NCBI GenBank assembly: GCA_949358305.1
Contig: OX442318.1
Location: 14,676,517-14,740,516, forward strand
Direction: 5' to 3'
DNA from: Strigamia acuminata
Lineage: Eukaryota; Arthropoda; Chilopoda; Geophilomorpha; Linotaeniidae
DNA length: 64,000 bases
The notes beneath the pieces are model-generated. The model did no database searches. It saw only the letters and a list, made by a program, of their open reading frames with translations, and had not been told where the DNA came from. Positions 8,547 through 18,492 of this stretch are shown here, in pieces; positions within the stretch are counted from its first letter, which is position 1, and each line of letters begins with the position of its first letter. Position numbers and translations under genes: made by a program.

Positions 8547-10595
8547 ATGGCCCGTAGACCTGTAAGAGTTCGTGGAACACGAGGAAATCGTGGAGCACGA
8601 CGACGTGGTGGTATGTGTGAAACACCAAGAGGAATTGTGGAGTCTGATCTAGAAAGCCAGGGGGAAGAAAATGTTCCTAGAGACGTTTCCAACCCAGGTA
8701 GTTCTCGAACGGATCCACTATCAGTCCCACATGATTTAGAAGTTTACTGTCGCCATTACCAATTGGAAGTGACGCAGTTTTCCTCTTTGTGTGAAGCTCA
8801 ACAATACACGGCGAATAATCATCACGAGAGAAATCGTGTAATTACTCCCGATGTAGTTGTAACCAACGAACAAAGTGTTTCTGTAGATCGAACTGGCCCT
8901 CGTTCGCCGGCCACATATCGCTACCAGCAATTGCCTGGATGGCGAATGAATGTTGCTCGTGACGACAATGGGCAGTTAAATTCTTCACTATCTGTTCAAC
9001 CTTTGATTCAGTTACCAACTAGTTCTTGGCGATCGAATTCGGCCGAAAGAATGGGAAATTCCGGACAAAGAAATATTTCTGCGCCAATTTCCCGAAATTT
9101 ACCAAGTGCGACGGCTGTAAATAATATTTTACCCGCTCCCACTGGGAATTTGAATGATTCTTTCAGAGTTCCACAGCCTCGAACTAATCTGTCGGTCCAA
9201 CCAAGGGGGAGAAATGAAAATTATCAAAATTTTCAATCTCACACCCAATCTGATGGAGATTTTAGGAATTATAGAAATTCCCGCTCTCAAGGTGGACGAG
9301 CTCCGCCGAGAAATCAACGATTTCCCGGAGCTCCTGGTGATCCGCGTGACTCCGATCCTAACTCGAGTAGTGACGAATCTCACGCTGGTGGAGGGGGAAA
9401 TTATAACAATAATTTCCACCGACGTAATAATTCTCGTTCTCCACCGCCACCTGATAGACATCAAAATTTTCAAGGAGAGCCAAATCCGCCACCCAGAGAC
9501 CAAGGAAGTCGGTCTACACCCAATTCGAACTCTGCTTCTAATTTGTCGGACGAAAATGTAAAACAAATTATTCAGGGTTTAGTTGGTCAAATCCGAAGCC
9601 CGAGTAATCCCAGTCAGAATTTTGGAAAAGGAATCGAGATTCCTATTTTTGACGGGAAACAGACAGAGGTTGCGCGATTCCTTGAAATCGTCAAAGCTGT
9701 CGCACTCGGGAAAGGCATCCCTTTAGACGACATGGTACACACTGCTGTACCTGGACGACTATTAGGCCATGCACAACGTTGGTTCCATAAGCAACGCCAT
9801 ACTTTTAACAGTTGGCGAACTTTCGAAGCCTCTTTTCTCGATTGTTTCGACCTCGTTCCACTTACAAGAGAAAGGCGACTTCTTAATGTAAAACAACGAG
9901 CCGACGAGTCACTTTATAGTTTTCTTCTGCGTTATACGCAAGAACAAGGTGAAGTGCCGCCAGGTGATAAAACTGGACGTGCGCAATTATTCGACAATTT
10001 AACTCAAGAAAGTTTCACGGCGTTATGTACACAAGGAATGTATGGTAACTTTACAGTAGATGACATTCTACAATATGTAGGAGCAAATCGCTCTAAGTTT
10101 GAAAGTTCTCAACTTGCAGCAAAATTGGAGTACGATAATCGAGAGAATCATCCTACTCCCAAACTTCACGAAAAATCTAAGATTTTTCCATCTAAAACTT
10201 CACTACGTTTAACGCAAACTCAAGATGAAGTTGAAAATGAAGACGAGTCGGAAAATGACGACTCAACTGACGATGGTTCAATGGAGCGATTATTTGCCGC
10301 CCAGTATGAAAAGACTACTGGAAAATGCTTTTTCTGTCACGAGCCTGGACATTTTAAAAGAGAATGTCCCGCCCTTGCCAAAAAATTAGCAGGGAAAACA
10401 GACTCGTTAAATTCAAATAAAAGATTTAACCACTCTGCTCCCAACCCCGAGTTTAAACGACCCAAACAAAATTGGGTTACGTCAGAAACTTTAGACTCCA
10501 AATTTACTGACTTCCAGAAAAACATGGTTGACCTGTTAATTAAGCATTTACCAGCAGCCACTGAGTCAGTCACTCCCGACGAGACAAAAAACTGA
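8547..10595 (+). CDS. gag: Gag polyprotein of the composite element
   Basis: The 682-codon frame starts at the first ATG (8547); the frame is open a little upstream but only with a TTG. Residues 1-330 are Arg/Asn/Ser/Pro-rich and probably disordered, with many RGG-like and NxxNF repeats that suggest RNA binding. A capsid-like core follows at about 370-500 (IPIFDGKQTEVARFLEIV, RWFHKQRHTFNSWRTFEASF, VKQRADESLYSFLLRY), the classic Ty3/gypsy gag pattern. An acidic stretch precedes a single CCHC zinc knuckle at residues 594-607 (CFFCHEPGHFKREC). The stop TGA at 10593 immediately follows a slippery heptamer, so a fraction of ribosomes should continue into pol. No internal stop is present, so the protein is probably functional. 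Unit 2 of the composite has no gag. Confidence 0.95.
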   Translation: MARRPVRVRGTRGNRGARRRGGMCETPRGIVESDLESQGEENVPRDVSNPGSSRTDPLSVPHDLEVYCRHYQLEVTQFSSLCEAQQYTANNHHERNRVITPDVVVTNEQSVSVDRTGPRSPATYRYQQLPGWRMNVARDDNGQLNSSLSVQPLIQLPTSSWRSNSAERMGNSGQRNISAPISRNLPSATAVNNILPAPTGNLNDSFRVPQPRTNLSVQPRGRNENYQNFQSHTQSDGDFRNYRNSRSQGGRAPPRNQRFPGAPGDPRDSDPNSSSDESHAGGGGNYNNNFHRRNNSRSPPPPDRHQNFQGEPNPPPRDQGSRSTPNSNSASNLSDENVKQIIQGLVGQIRSPSNPSQNFGKGIEIPIFDGKQTEVARFLEIVKAVALGKGIPLDDMVHTAVPGRLLGHAQRWFHKQRHTFNSWRTFEASFLDCFDLVPLTRERRLLNVKQRADESLYSFLLRYTQEQGEVPPGDKTGRAQLFDNLTQESFTALCTQGMYGNFTVDDILQYVGANRSKFESSQLAAKLEYDNRENHPTPKLHEKSKIFPSKTSLRLTQTQDEVENEDESENDDSTDDGSMERLFAAQYEKTTGKCFFCHEPGHFKRECPALAKKLAGKTDSLNSNKRFNHSAPNPEFKRPKQNWVTSETLDSKFTDFQKNMVDLLIKHLPAATESVTPDETKN

Positions 10596-10626
10596 TTCAG
10601 GGGGTTGTTCAAGTTGCCCAACCCCC
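10586..10626 (+). promoter_or_regulatory. Programmed -1 ribosomal frameshift signal between gag and pol
   Basis: The heptamer A_AAA_AAC (10586-10592) is in the correct phase of the gag frame, directly before the gag TGA. A 7-base spacer (10593-10599) is followed by a perfect 8-bp stem GGGGGTTG (10600-10607) / CAACCCCC (10619-10626) with an 11-base loop. Pol lies exactly in the -1 frame and its frame is open from 10565 onward. Slippery site, spacer and stem all match the canonical retroviral arrangement. Confidence 0.93.
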
Positions 10627-13600
10627 GCTTAAAGAGTTGTTTCCTTTCTCGGAATTGTCAAATGATTTATTTTTACGAAAAGATGAATTTAAATTAAGAC
10701 ATAAGCCTAGTCATCTCACAGTACCTTATGTCGATGATTCGAAGAATAAACCACCATCGTTGGTCATTTCTTACGAAGCAGTACCTGTCTGTCGAAAGAC
10801 TAGCAGCTCTACTGGCGGTGTCGATGAAAATTTAAAAGTCATGACAGACCAACTAGAAAATTTGAGTATTTTCAGTGGAAGCTGGAATGCACCCAAGAAA
10901 CCGCTTGTACCCAAGGTTTTCAAGTTAAGAAAACTTCTTAAACTTGAAAAATGGAACAAGAAAGAACGAAAAGTATTGCTTGGCAAACTTTGCAATAGCA
11001 AATTAATTAATGGTGGCAAAGATGATCCGCGTATGAATGTCCAAATTGGAGGTTTGGATTACAACGCACTAATGGACTCTGGAGCCACCCAATGTTTTAT
11101 TGGAGTACAACTCCTCTCAAACACGGAAATTCCGGTGGAATTCATACAAGAATGTCCCCGGGGAATGCGTGTCTGCGCGGTCGGAATAGATCACCGACCT
11201 ATCGGTCAAGTTTGTCTTTGTGTCAAATGGGCCGATAAAAGGAGAGTTACACCTATGACCTTCATAATTCTACACAAGAATGTATGTGGGTTGATTTTGG
11301 GTCACAATTTTATGCGTAGAACGGGGATAAACCCTAATCCCCGACGAGCAGTGTTCACCTGTGATGACATGCCCGGATGGACAGCCCCGTACGAGACCAC
11401 TGAACTTAACTGTTGCTTAGCAAGCATTAAGACTTTGGGTCTCCAAGGTGAAGGAACTCCCACTTCACCGGACTGGGCAGAAAAACTCGTCGAAGGCTGC
11501 AACAGTTCGGCGGAAGAAAAACAGTTACTCGTAAACGTTCTTGTACAATTAAAAAACGTATTTCGAGACCAACTGGGCTGTACGAAGGTGGCCAAGCACA
11601 GCATCAAGTTTAAACCTGGTGCTACTTGGAAACACCAGCCGTATAGAATGTACAATCCGGCCAAGAAGGCGATTATGACGGAATTGGTCGAGGAGTTAGA
11701 GGCCGATGGGTTAATCGAACCTGCCACTGGCCCTTATATAAGTCACCCCGTCATAGTGGCTAAACCCGGCGGGAAGTATCGATTATGTATCGACTACCGC
11801 TGGTTGAATGCGATCACAGAAGTTGATGCAATTCAAATGCCAAGTATTGACCTATTAATTCACCATACTAATCAGGCCAAGTACTTTACATCCATTGATT
11901 TAACTAAAGGTTATCATCAAATGGAAATGGAGGAGGAGGATAAGAGTAAAACTGCTTTTTACACCCCAAAAGGCAAATTTCAATTCAAAAGGTTGCCATT
12001 TGGTCTTTGTAATGCACCCAGCTCTTTTCAACACCTCATGACTACCGTATTGGGTGACTCTTTATATAAACATGCTCTGGTCTATTTAGACGATATAATT
12101 ATTTTTTCCGACACATGGGAAAATCATTTATTACATATTAAAGACGTACTTGAGAAGTTGGATGCCGCGAATCTAACTATCAATAAAGACAAGTCAAAAT
12201 TTGGTCGAACATCATTACGATTTTTAGGCCATTTAATTTCGGAGGGATCTCTTCTTCCAGACCCTGACAAAGTCTCGGCTGTAAGGAATTTTCCCAAACC
12301 GACTTGCTCTAAAGACATTCAAAGATTTGTAGGACTTGCGAATTTTTTCCGAAAATTTATTCCTAACATCGCAAATATTGCTCGTCCATTGACCAATATT
12401 ATGCATGATCAAGCAAAGTTTGTGTGGGATGACCCACAAACAACTGCATTCGAAACTATCAAAGATATTTTGTGTGACAAGGACCAAGCCCTTCTCCACA
12501 TGCCAGATATGAATAAGCCTTTTGTCATTTTGACAGATGCTTCTCATTCAGGCTTAGGTGCAGTACTCTGCCAAGATGTCGAGTTATTCTGTGAAAAGAA
12601 ACAGAAATTAATTATGGTCCCGAAAGCAGTCGCGTACGCCAGTCGAGTGTTACACGGGGCCGAAGTAAGGTATTCTACGCCGGAATTGGAGTGTTTGGCC
12701 GTTGTATGGGCAATCGAGAGATTTCGCCCATATATAGAATACACGACTTTCACTCTCGAGTCCGATGCTAAAGCTCTTAGCTGGTTGATGAGTACGCCGG
12801 AACCATCCGGAAGGTTTGGTCGTTGGGCCGTCAAAATACAATGTGGCGCGTTTAAAATTATTTTTAGACGCGGCGCAATGAACCAAGTAGCGGACGCATT
12901 ATCACGCGCTCCACTGTCTGCACTAGACACTCCGGATTATGATTATATCGAACCAGAGGAGATCACCCATTTCTATCCAACTTGGAATGGAAACAGGTGT
13001 GCATCTTTACAAGTGACGGAAACTGAGCGCAAACATTTTCTTACAAATGTTGGCCTTAGTTTAGACTTTTTCTCAGAATCATATAATCCAGTTAGATTTC
13101 ATGATTCTGGAGAAAAGGGGGAGGAAGAAGGATGTACAAGAGAAAATTGCAGACATATAGATGTCCACAATTGTAATCACGAAAATGTACACACTGCGCT
13201 AACAGATATCCTAAAAGTAGTTCCGCCGACGCGAGACGAAATTATCGAAGCGCAGCTTAAAGATCCAGCATGTAGTAAAATCCTTGTTTACCTAAAAGGA
13301 GACGAAAAATTAAAAAATCGTATCACGGATAAACATTGGTTAAATGCGATTCGTGGCTACACTCTCGACGAACCGGAAGAAAATAAAGGTGTTATGCTAA
13401 TTTATTTTGCTCCGACCGATGAGGAAGAGTTAAACGACTCTGGCAACGGGTTTAAGGCGGTAATTCCACGCTCTCTCGTGAGACGTGCATTATTCGCATG
13501 CCATGGCCACCCACTTACAGGACACGCTGGCATGAGCAAAACCCTAGATAGAGCAAAACAGATGTATTTCTGGCCTAGAATGAGCAAAGACACTCGAAAC

Positions 13601-14872
13601 TACGTTCGCAGTTGCACTCATTGCCAACAATACAAACCTAGCCAACACCAAAAGCATCGGGCAAGCTATACACCTCACAACATGACCAACCCGTGGGAGA
13701 CTGTAAGCATTGACCTGATGGGACCAAAACCAGCCGGTCGTTCACAATTAAAATGGATTTTAGTAATCATTGATAATTGTACAAAATGGATTGAAGTCTT
13801 CCCATTAGCGACTGCATCAAGTGAATGCATCGTTAATAAAATGAGCGAAGTTTTCCACCGTTGGGGATATCCAAAAAAGATAATCTCCGACAACGGCAAA
13901 CAATTCGTGTCAACAATATTTAATGATTTTTGTCGAAAAAATCACGTAGATATTGCTCACATTAGCCCATATCACGCTGCCGCTAATATTACAGAGCGGG
14001 CTAACAGGACTTTAAAAATGATGTTAGCTTTATACTCGGACATTCACTCTCACTGGCCAAAATATTTAAATTCTTTTGCCTTTGCGATGCGCACCGCTAA
14101 GTCCGAGGCAACAAATTGTTCTCCGATGATTCTTAATACAGGAAGAATCGTTCCTTTGCCATTTGACCCGCGTATTACTAAACACGCCATCAAATTCGAC
14201 AAAGAGAATCCCGAAGCTTATGTCTATAGTATTTTAGACGTAATTAGACGTGCACACAGCGAAATGCATCGGAAAATTCAATCGAATTACGAAAAGCATG
14301 ATCGACTACATAAAGACAAATATTATATTTGTCAATTTGCCAAAGGAGATCTCGTGTGGAAAGCCACACATATTTTATCAAATAAAGATAAAGGGATTTC
14401 GGCAGGATTCGCTGAGAAACGTGATGGACCTTGGGAAATTACGGCTGTTCTCGGCGGAGGTTCCTACACACTACGTAAGCTTTCTGATAACACGAAAGCA
14501 AAAGCGATCAACATACAGGATTTAATGCCTTATATCCCAAGTTACCCGATTGAGGAATGGACATTAGATCAGAAAGTCGGTACCAACGAATCACACCCGA
14601 CTCCAGATTGGATGGCAGGTCAGGTTATTAATTCTTCAGAATTAATAAATGAACCTGTGTCCATAGAAACAGAGGATTTAGTTGAAGAGAAAGAGGAGGA
14701 AACTTCTCAGATTTCTTCTAAAGAGGACGAAACTCCTCAAAATCCGTCTAAAAAGAGGAAAAGATTTCCATCTCCCGTTCGACAGTCTAAACGTAGACCC
14801 AAGCCGAACACAAAATACGTGACCGATTTTGTACAACTCGTAAATTGTCTAAAACAAGTCAAGTTGGGTTAG
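10592..14872 (+). CDS. pol: Pol polyprotein: protease, reverse transcriptase, RNase H, integrase
   Basis: Translated as a Gag-Pol fusion after -1 slippage; the frame has no ATG at its start. Numbering from the leucine codon at 10637: protease DSGATQ at 147; reverse transcriptase with the catalytic YLDD at 483-486, preceded by FTSIDLTKGYHQ and LPFGLCNAP; RNase H with TDAS, Asp at 634, and ESDAKALSWLM. Integrase has an HHCC zinc finger (H956, H963, C993, C996) and the triad D1026, D1085, E1120, the last two 35 residues apart. A GPWEI module (GPY/F type) follows, then a highly charged tail rich in EEKEEE and KRKR. There is no chromodomain. RNase H before integrase is the Ty3/gypsy order. The reading frame is intact over about 1430 codons. 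Confidence 0.96.
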   Translation: MIQGVVQVAQPPLKELFPFSELSNDLFLRKDEFKLRHKPSHLTVPYVDDSKNKPPSLVISYEAVPVCRKTSSSTGGVDENLKVMTDQLENLSIFSGSWNAPKKPLVPKVFKLRKLLKLEKWNKKERKVLLGKLCNSKLINGGKDDPRMNVQIGGLDYNALMDSGATQCFIGVQLLSNTEIPVEFIQECPRGMRVCAVGIDHRPIGQVCLCVKWADKRRVTPMTFIILHKNVCGLILGHNFMRRTGINPNPRRAVFTCDDMPGWTAPYETTELNCCLASIKTLGLQGEGTPTSPDWAEKLVEGCNSSAEEKQLLVNVLVQLKNVFRDQLGCTKVAKHSIKFKPGATWKHQPYRMYNPAKKAIMTELVEELEADGLIEPATGPYISHPVIVAKPGGKYRLCIDYRWLNAITEVDAIQMPSIDLLIHHTNQAKYFTSIDLTKGYHQMEMEEEDKSKTAFYTPKGKFQFKRLPFGLCNAPSSFQHLMTTVLGDSLYKHALVYLDDIIIFSDTWENHLLHIKDVLEKLDAANLTINKDKSKFGRTSLRFLGHLISEGSLLPDPDKVSAVRNFPKPTCSKDIQRFVGLANFFRKFIPNIANIARPLTNIMHDQAKFVWDDPQTTAFETIKDILCDKDQALLHMPDMNKPFVILTDASHSGLGAVLCQDVELFCEKKQKLIMVPKAVAYASRVLHGAEVRYSTPELECLAVVWAIERFRPYIEYTTFTLESDAKALSWLMSTPEPSGRFGRWAVKIQCGAFKIIFRRGAMNQVADALSRAPLSALDTPDYDYIEPEEITHFYPTWNGNRCASLQVTETERKHFLTNVGLSLDFFSESYNPVRFHDSGEKGEEEGCTRENCRHIDVHNCNHENVHTALTDILKVVPPTRDEIIEAQLKDPACSKILVYLKGDEKLKNRITDKHWLNAIRGYTLDEPEENKGVMLIYFAPTDEEELNDSGNGFKAVIPRSLVRRALFACHGHPLTGHAGMSKTLDRAKQMYFWPRMSKDTRNYVRSCTHCQQYKPSQHQKHRASYTPHNMTNPWETVSIDLMGPKPAGRSQLKWILVIIDNCTKWIEVFPLATASSECIVNKMSEVFHRWGYPKKIISDNGKQFVSTIFNDFCRKNHVDIAHISPYHAAANITERANRTLKMMLALYSDIHSHWPKYLNSFAFAMRTAKSEATNCSPMILNTGRIVPLPFDPRITKHAIKFDKENPEAYVYSILDVIRRAHSEMHRKIQSNYEKHDRLHKDKYYICQFAKGDLVWKATHILSNKDKGISAGFAEKRDGPWEITAVLGGGSYTLRKLSDNTKAKAINIQDLMPYIPSYPIEEWTLDQKVGTNESHPTPDWMAGQVINSSELINEPVSIETEDLVEEKEEETSQISSKEDETPQNPSKKRKRFPSPVRQSKRRPKPNTKYVTDFVQLVNCLKQVKLG

Positions 14873-15992
14873 GACACAATATATTGAAAATATTTTATTT
14901 TAAATAAATATTTCCAATCATATTCACGAAGAATTGTTAAATTTTATTAATTAAAAACATTTTTTTTTGATGTGGATAAAATTTAACAAATGTTTGAGTT
15001 ATTTTTTACACAAGCTGATTGTATTCAAATTAATCTACGTGTAAACATTTACTTGAAACTGTGTTTCCCCCTTTGGGTTAATAGAAACTTCGAGATGAGT
15101 AATTACAAACCAATCAAATTACTCCTCGAAACTCCCCTTAACCCCTGGTTTGAGATTATCACTCACTTGTTCGCCAAGTTTTGTACTGGACTGAAATCAA
15201 GGATTATTCTCGACCCTTCGACGCTTTAACGGATTTTCGCTGAAATTTAGTGAGTTAAAATCTAGATGATTTTGAACACTTATCGTTTATTTTACTGATT
15301 TTTTCATTTGACGAATATCAGTTCAAATTCAGAAATTATCGACACGACGCTGATTATCGAAACCATCTCGTGGACAAAATCGCGAGTAAGCCTTTCACGA
15401 ACTCACTAAGTGAATTCCCGGTAAACATTTAAGCAATATTTTGTCAAAATTTATAATATTTTGACATTAATTGACAACATTTATTTTGGTTAAGCGTTCA
15501 TTACGGCGGACTTAGAATTCGCACGCGCCGCACAACGTTTTTATCGGCCAACATCGCCGGAACCGAACAGCCCTCGCAAATACGTGAAGCTAGACATTAA
15601 ACTAGCCAAGTATACCCTTCTAGGACTACACCTAGTTAGTAAGTGTTTATTTTATGAAAGATAAAATATCTCTTAAGTTCCTTGGAAATTGGTGAGCAGA
15701 CATGTGTTAACAAGTCACGTGTATGATAGGGGCAAACGCCACCAGATGTCGGTAGTAAATTATTTACTCGGACGAATTGTGGAATTATTCGTACAATTAA
15801 AACCATGTAAAATGACTATTGTCGGATGCTAAAAAACACTTACAAAAATATTTTTTTTTTAATATTTTTATATGTTTTTTAGTTATTATGTCGTGTAGAT
15901 ACAAAAATTAGGTTTATTTCATTAAATAAACACTAATTTGAATATTTTATCAGCGATATTGTGTTAAACGATAAAATGAAATTATATGCCAA

Positions 15993-16028
15993 GTCGAGAA
16001 TAATTATTAATCTTAATAATTATTCGAC
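15993..16028. other. Near-perfect hairpin 1 upstream of ORF3
   Basis: Arms GTCGA..ATAATTATTAA and TTAATAATTAT..TCGAC flank a 2-base loop with only a 2-base bulge. Also present in unit 2 near 23002-23037. Confidence 0.7.
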
Positions 16029-16091
16029 AAATGGAGGAAACACGCTAACAAGGGAACTTAAGAATTAATTATGAAATTAATCCAGTTGTTG

Positions 16092-16132
16092 GTCGACAAT
16101 TAATTTAATTTGAAATTAAATTAATTTCCGAC
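16092..16132. other. Near-perfect hairpin 2 upstream of ORF3
   Basis: The 14-base arms AATTAATTTAATTT and AAATTAAATTAATT surround a one-base centre and are bracketed by GTCG and CGAC. It ends 47 bases before the ORF3 ATG and is conserved in unit 2 near 23101-23141. Confidence 0.7.
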
Positions 16133-16179
16133 GGTTGATTCATGTTCTCAAATAAAATTTATATTTTCTTGAAGATGCA

Positions 16180-17835
16180 ATGAGTCGCCGAGGTCGTGCT
16201 AGCAAGCGACAGTACGTGCATTGGGATCCAGAAGAATCGGAAGAGACGGATTATCGCTTTGTTAATCCCTCCTCTGACCCCGAGCTCGTCGCCAACTGGG
16301 CCCGTGATAACCCGGATCTCGTACCGCCACGAATTAGGACCGCCATGGGTGTTAGCCCGACCGACTCGCGTCCTTCCAGAGGCCGTCAAGCTAGTCAGCG
16401 TGTTGTAACCTATGATGCGCCGAATTGGGATTTTTCTGACGACTCGTCACAATACTCCCGTTCTGCCTCGAGGAGACGGCGCCAAGATGACTTCTCACAA
16501 GAAGAAGAATCGGTTGAAGAAGCTCCGCCTCCAGCTACCAGCAGGCAGTTTGCCCGACCACGAAATCCGCGTGATACCGCTAGTCGAGGCAAGACTGGCA
16601 AATCCAAAGGACCCACCAAGTCCACGTTGGCATCTTCATCCGAAGCGCTGACCCGCCCAACATCGCAGGCTCGCTCGATATCGGAGCTAAATTTGCCAAG
16701 TTACCGGAAGCAGCGAAGAGAACACGTATTTCGAGATATGGAAGCTGCCGCCTTGGGGACTAACATCATGCCAAAGTCGAAGCTGATGTTCTGCCCATTG
16801 TGCGCAGGATGCGGATGGTTGTCGTCCTTGTTATCCGGCATTCACGCCGTAGTCTGCGTGAACTGTCACGGTGGTAAACGCGTTGCCATATCCAGCATGT
16901 GGAATGAAGAAATTCTTCCATTTATCGTCAAGGGGCTAAGTACGCCGACAGCACGCAATTGGGCGATGTGTCGCGAATGTGGCCTCATCCACCAGGGCCC
17001 GGAGCAGGCTATTTATGTAGACCCGGCACAAATGTCCAGCACCTCGACTCCACGAGGAGGATTTACGGAGCCACAACGCGAGCCGGAAACTCCCACCCCT
17101 GCGATTGATGGAACTCCGGTTGTCTCGGCGGAAAACCTCCCAACGAACGAACCAACGTCAGTTACTGCGTCTGATTCTCCGCCGGTTGCAGCCGATTCTG
17201 GTCCGCAAGCCGCCGCTTCTCCAGAGGGAACTTCGGCTAACAACATGATCGTAGCGACTATTCCGCTCCCCGAAGTAAACAACGCTGCTGAACCGGTTAT
17301 TTTACTGGTCCACCCATATATGCCGAGACCAGACATGTCACTCACGGAACAAACGAAGGCAGAAGTGGAACATTATTTCCCAATTTTATTGGAAGCAGCT
17401 AAACGTATTAGTGTGTCGATTTCAAACGACCGAATTCCAGATTTGAGCGTGCCACTGGCCGTGATCCAATGGATTTTTCATCCATCCCGGCCGGAATCTT
17501 TTCAAACTCGCTCTTTTATTTGGTGTAAGATTTTACAGCAGGTCTCAGCAGCAGCACACCCGTTGATTCGTGAGGGATGGCACTCTGGCTTACCCGACCA
17601 TCACTTGGTTTTCTCCGAGCCAACCAGCGCTAACACCATTCCGTTAGGAGGGCCTGATCCCCTGGAAGTATTCACCGAAGAACAACACAGAATGCTCCTA
17701 AATCCACTGATCCATGACGTTGAGCCAGATGTAGTACCGGAATTGGTAGCTATTCAACTTAATTCTCCACCCGCAGCCGTCTCGGAAGTTGTTACATCCA
17801 TGGAAGGATTTATTGAGGATGAAGAGTTGGACTAG
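16180..17835 (+). CDS. ORF3, uncharacterised 551-aa retroelement protein with CxxC cluster
   Basis: Intact frame from ATG (16180) to TAG, in the position where env would be. I do not recognise the protein. Residues 1-190 are basic, Ser/Arg/Pro-rich and probably disordered (SASRRRRQ, then acidic QEEESVEE). Residues 200-275 hold seven cysteines as pairs: C205-C208-C211, C226-C229 (followed by His), C264-C267 with His271. The first, CPLCAGCG, fits the CxxCxGxG zinc motif of DnaJ-type domains and the second, CVNCHGGK, nearly fits. A Pro/Thr/Ala-rich linker (about 280-365) leads to a probably globular C-terminal domain (about 370-500) and an acidic end (EGFIEDEELD). There is no signal peptide, transmembrane segment, fusion peptide or furin site, so it is not an envelope protein. 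The copy in unit 2 differs mostly at synonymous sites, implying selection on the protein. Role unknown; nucleic-acid binding is a guess. Confidence 0.9.
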   Translation: MSRRGRASKRQYVHWDPEESEETDYRFVNPSSDPELVANWARDNPDLVPPRIRTAMGVSPTDSRPSRGRQASQRVVTYDAPNWDFSDDSSQYSRSASRRRRQDDFSQEEESVEEAPPPATSRQFARPRNPRDTASRGKTGKSKGPTKSTLASSSEALTRPTSQARSISELNLPSYRKQRREHVFRDMEAAALGTNIMPKSKLMFCPLCAGCGWLSSLLSGIHAVVCVNCHGGKRVAISSMWNEEILPFIVKGLSTPTARNWAMCRECGLIHQGPEQAIYVDPAQMSSTSTPRGGFTEPQREPETPTPAIDGTPVVSAENLPTNEPTSVTASDSPPVAADSGPQAAASPEGTSANNMIVATIPLPEVNNAAEPVILLVHPYMPRPDMSLTEQTKAEVEHYFPILLEAAKRISVSISNDRIPDLSVPLAVIQWIFHPSRPESFQTRSFIWCKILQQVSAAAHPLIREGWHSGLPDHHLVFSEPTSANTIPLGGPDPLEVFTEEQHRMLLNPLIHDVEPDVVPELVAIQLNSPPAAVSEVVTSMEGFIEDEELD

Positions 17836-18492
17836 AAAAGCGTCAACGATGTCGGGATCCGTTACTTTCCCGATATCTTCCCTTTTAAGGCAAGACCAGA
17901 AGTAACGAGTCCATTTTCTCCATCTCCATTTCTTGACCCGAGTTGAAACAAAGATTTAGTCAGGTTCAGGTGTATTTTATGCCGTTTTTGTGAATAATTC
18001 AAAGATCTTTAATAGTTAATTTAACAATTCTGTTAAAATTTGATTACGAGTCAATGTGAGTTTGTTTATATGAATACTAATTTTAATACTTGAATTTTAA
18101 CGTGTAAAGTGTTATTTTGCAAATCATTATATTTCCAGTGAGAAGTTAAGTTTTGTGAAAATAATTGTTAAATTTTATTAATCATTTGTTTGGTACAAGA
18201 GTTTGATGTTAGTTTAAGTTATCGCCTTTTCTTGATGCAGTTGTAAGTCCACCTGTAAAGAGAGATGGAAGTTATTATTGATAATTGAAAGTTTTATAAC
18301 CCTAATAAATATTTTTTGAAGCATTTGATTAAGAAATACTCTTTATTTATACTATTAAGATATAAAATAAAGGTTTTTACTTACCAAGGATTACAGCTCG
18401 AGTCCCCTAGATGACAGTGTGGTCTTGATCCTCAAGATATTCGGAATAAATAGTATGTTAATACAGGTATTAACATATATTTAAGGGGGACT
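17836..18492 (+). other. 3' non-coding region and polypurine tract of unit 1
   Basis: AT-rich non-coding region after ORF3. The last bases, AAGGGGGA (18483-18490), form the polypurine tract two bases before the LTR, where plus-strand synthesis would begin. Confidence 0.75.

Larger units (their letters stand above)
14873..16179 (+). other. Long non-coding spacer between pol and ORF3
   Basis: About 1.3 kb, AT-rich, with no plausible gene. It ends in two long hairpins and an acceptor-like tract just before the ORF3 ATG (TTTCTTGAAG at 16166-16175). A spliced subgenomic RNA, as used for env genes, is one way ORF3 could be expressed. The segment is almost unchanged in the second unit (21881-23188). 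Confidence 0.6.

Noticed and set aside
16180-17835. Calling ORF3 an envelope gene because of its place after pol
   Set aside because: No signal peptide, transmembrane helix, cleavage site or fusion peptide; the composition is soluble, basic then acidic, with CxxC motifs.
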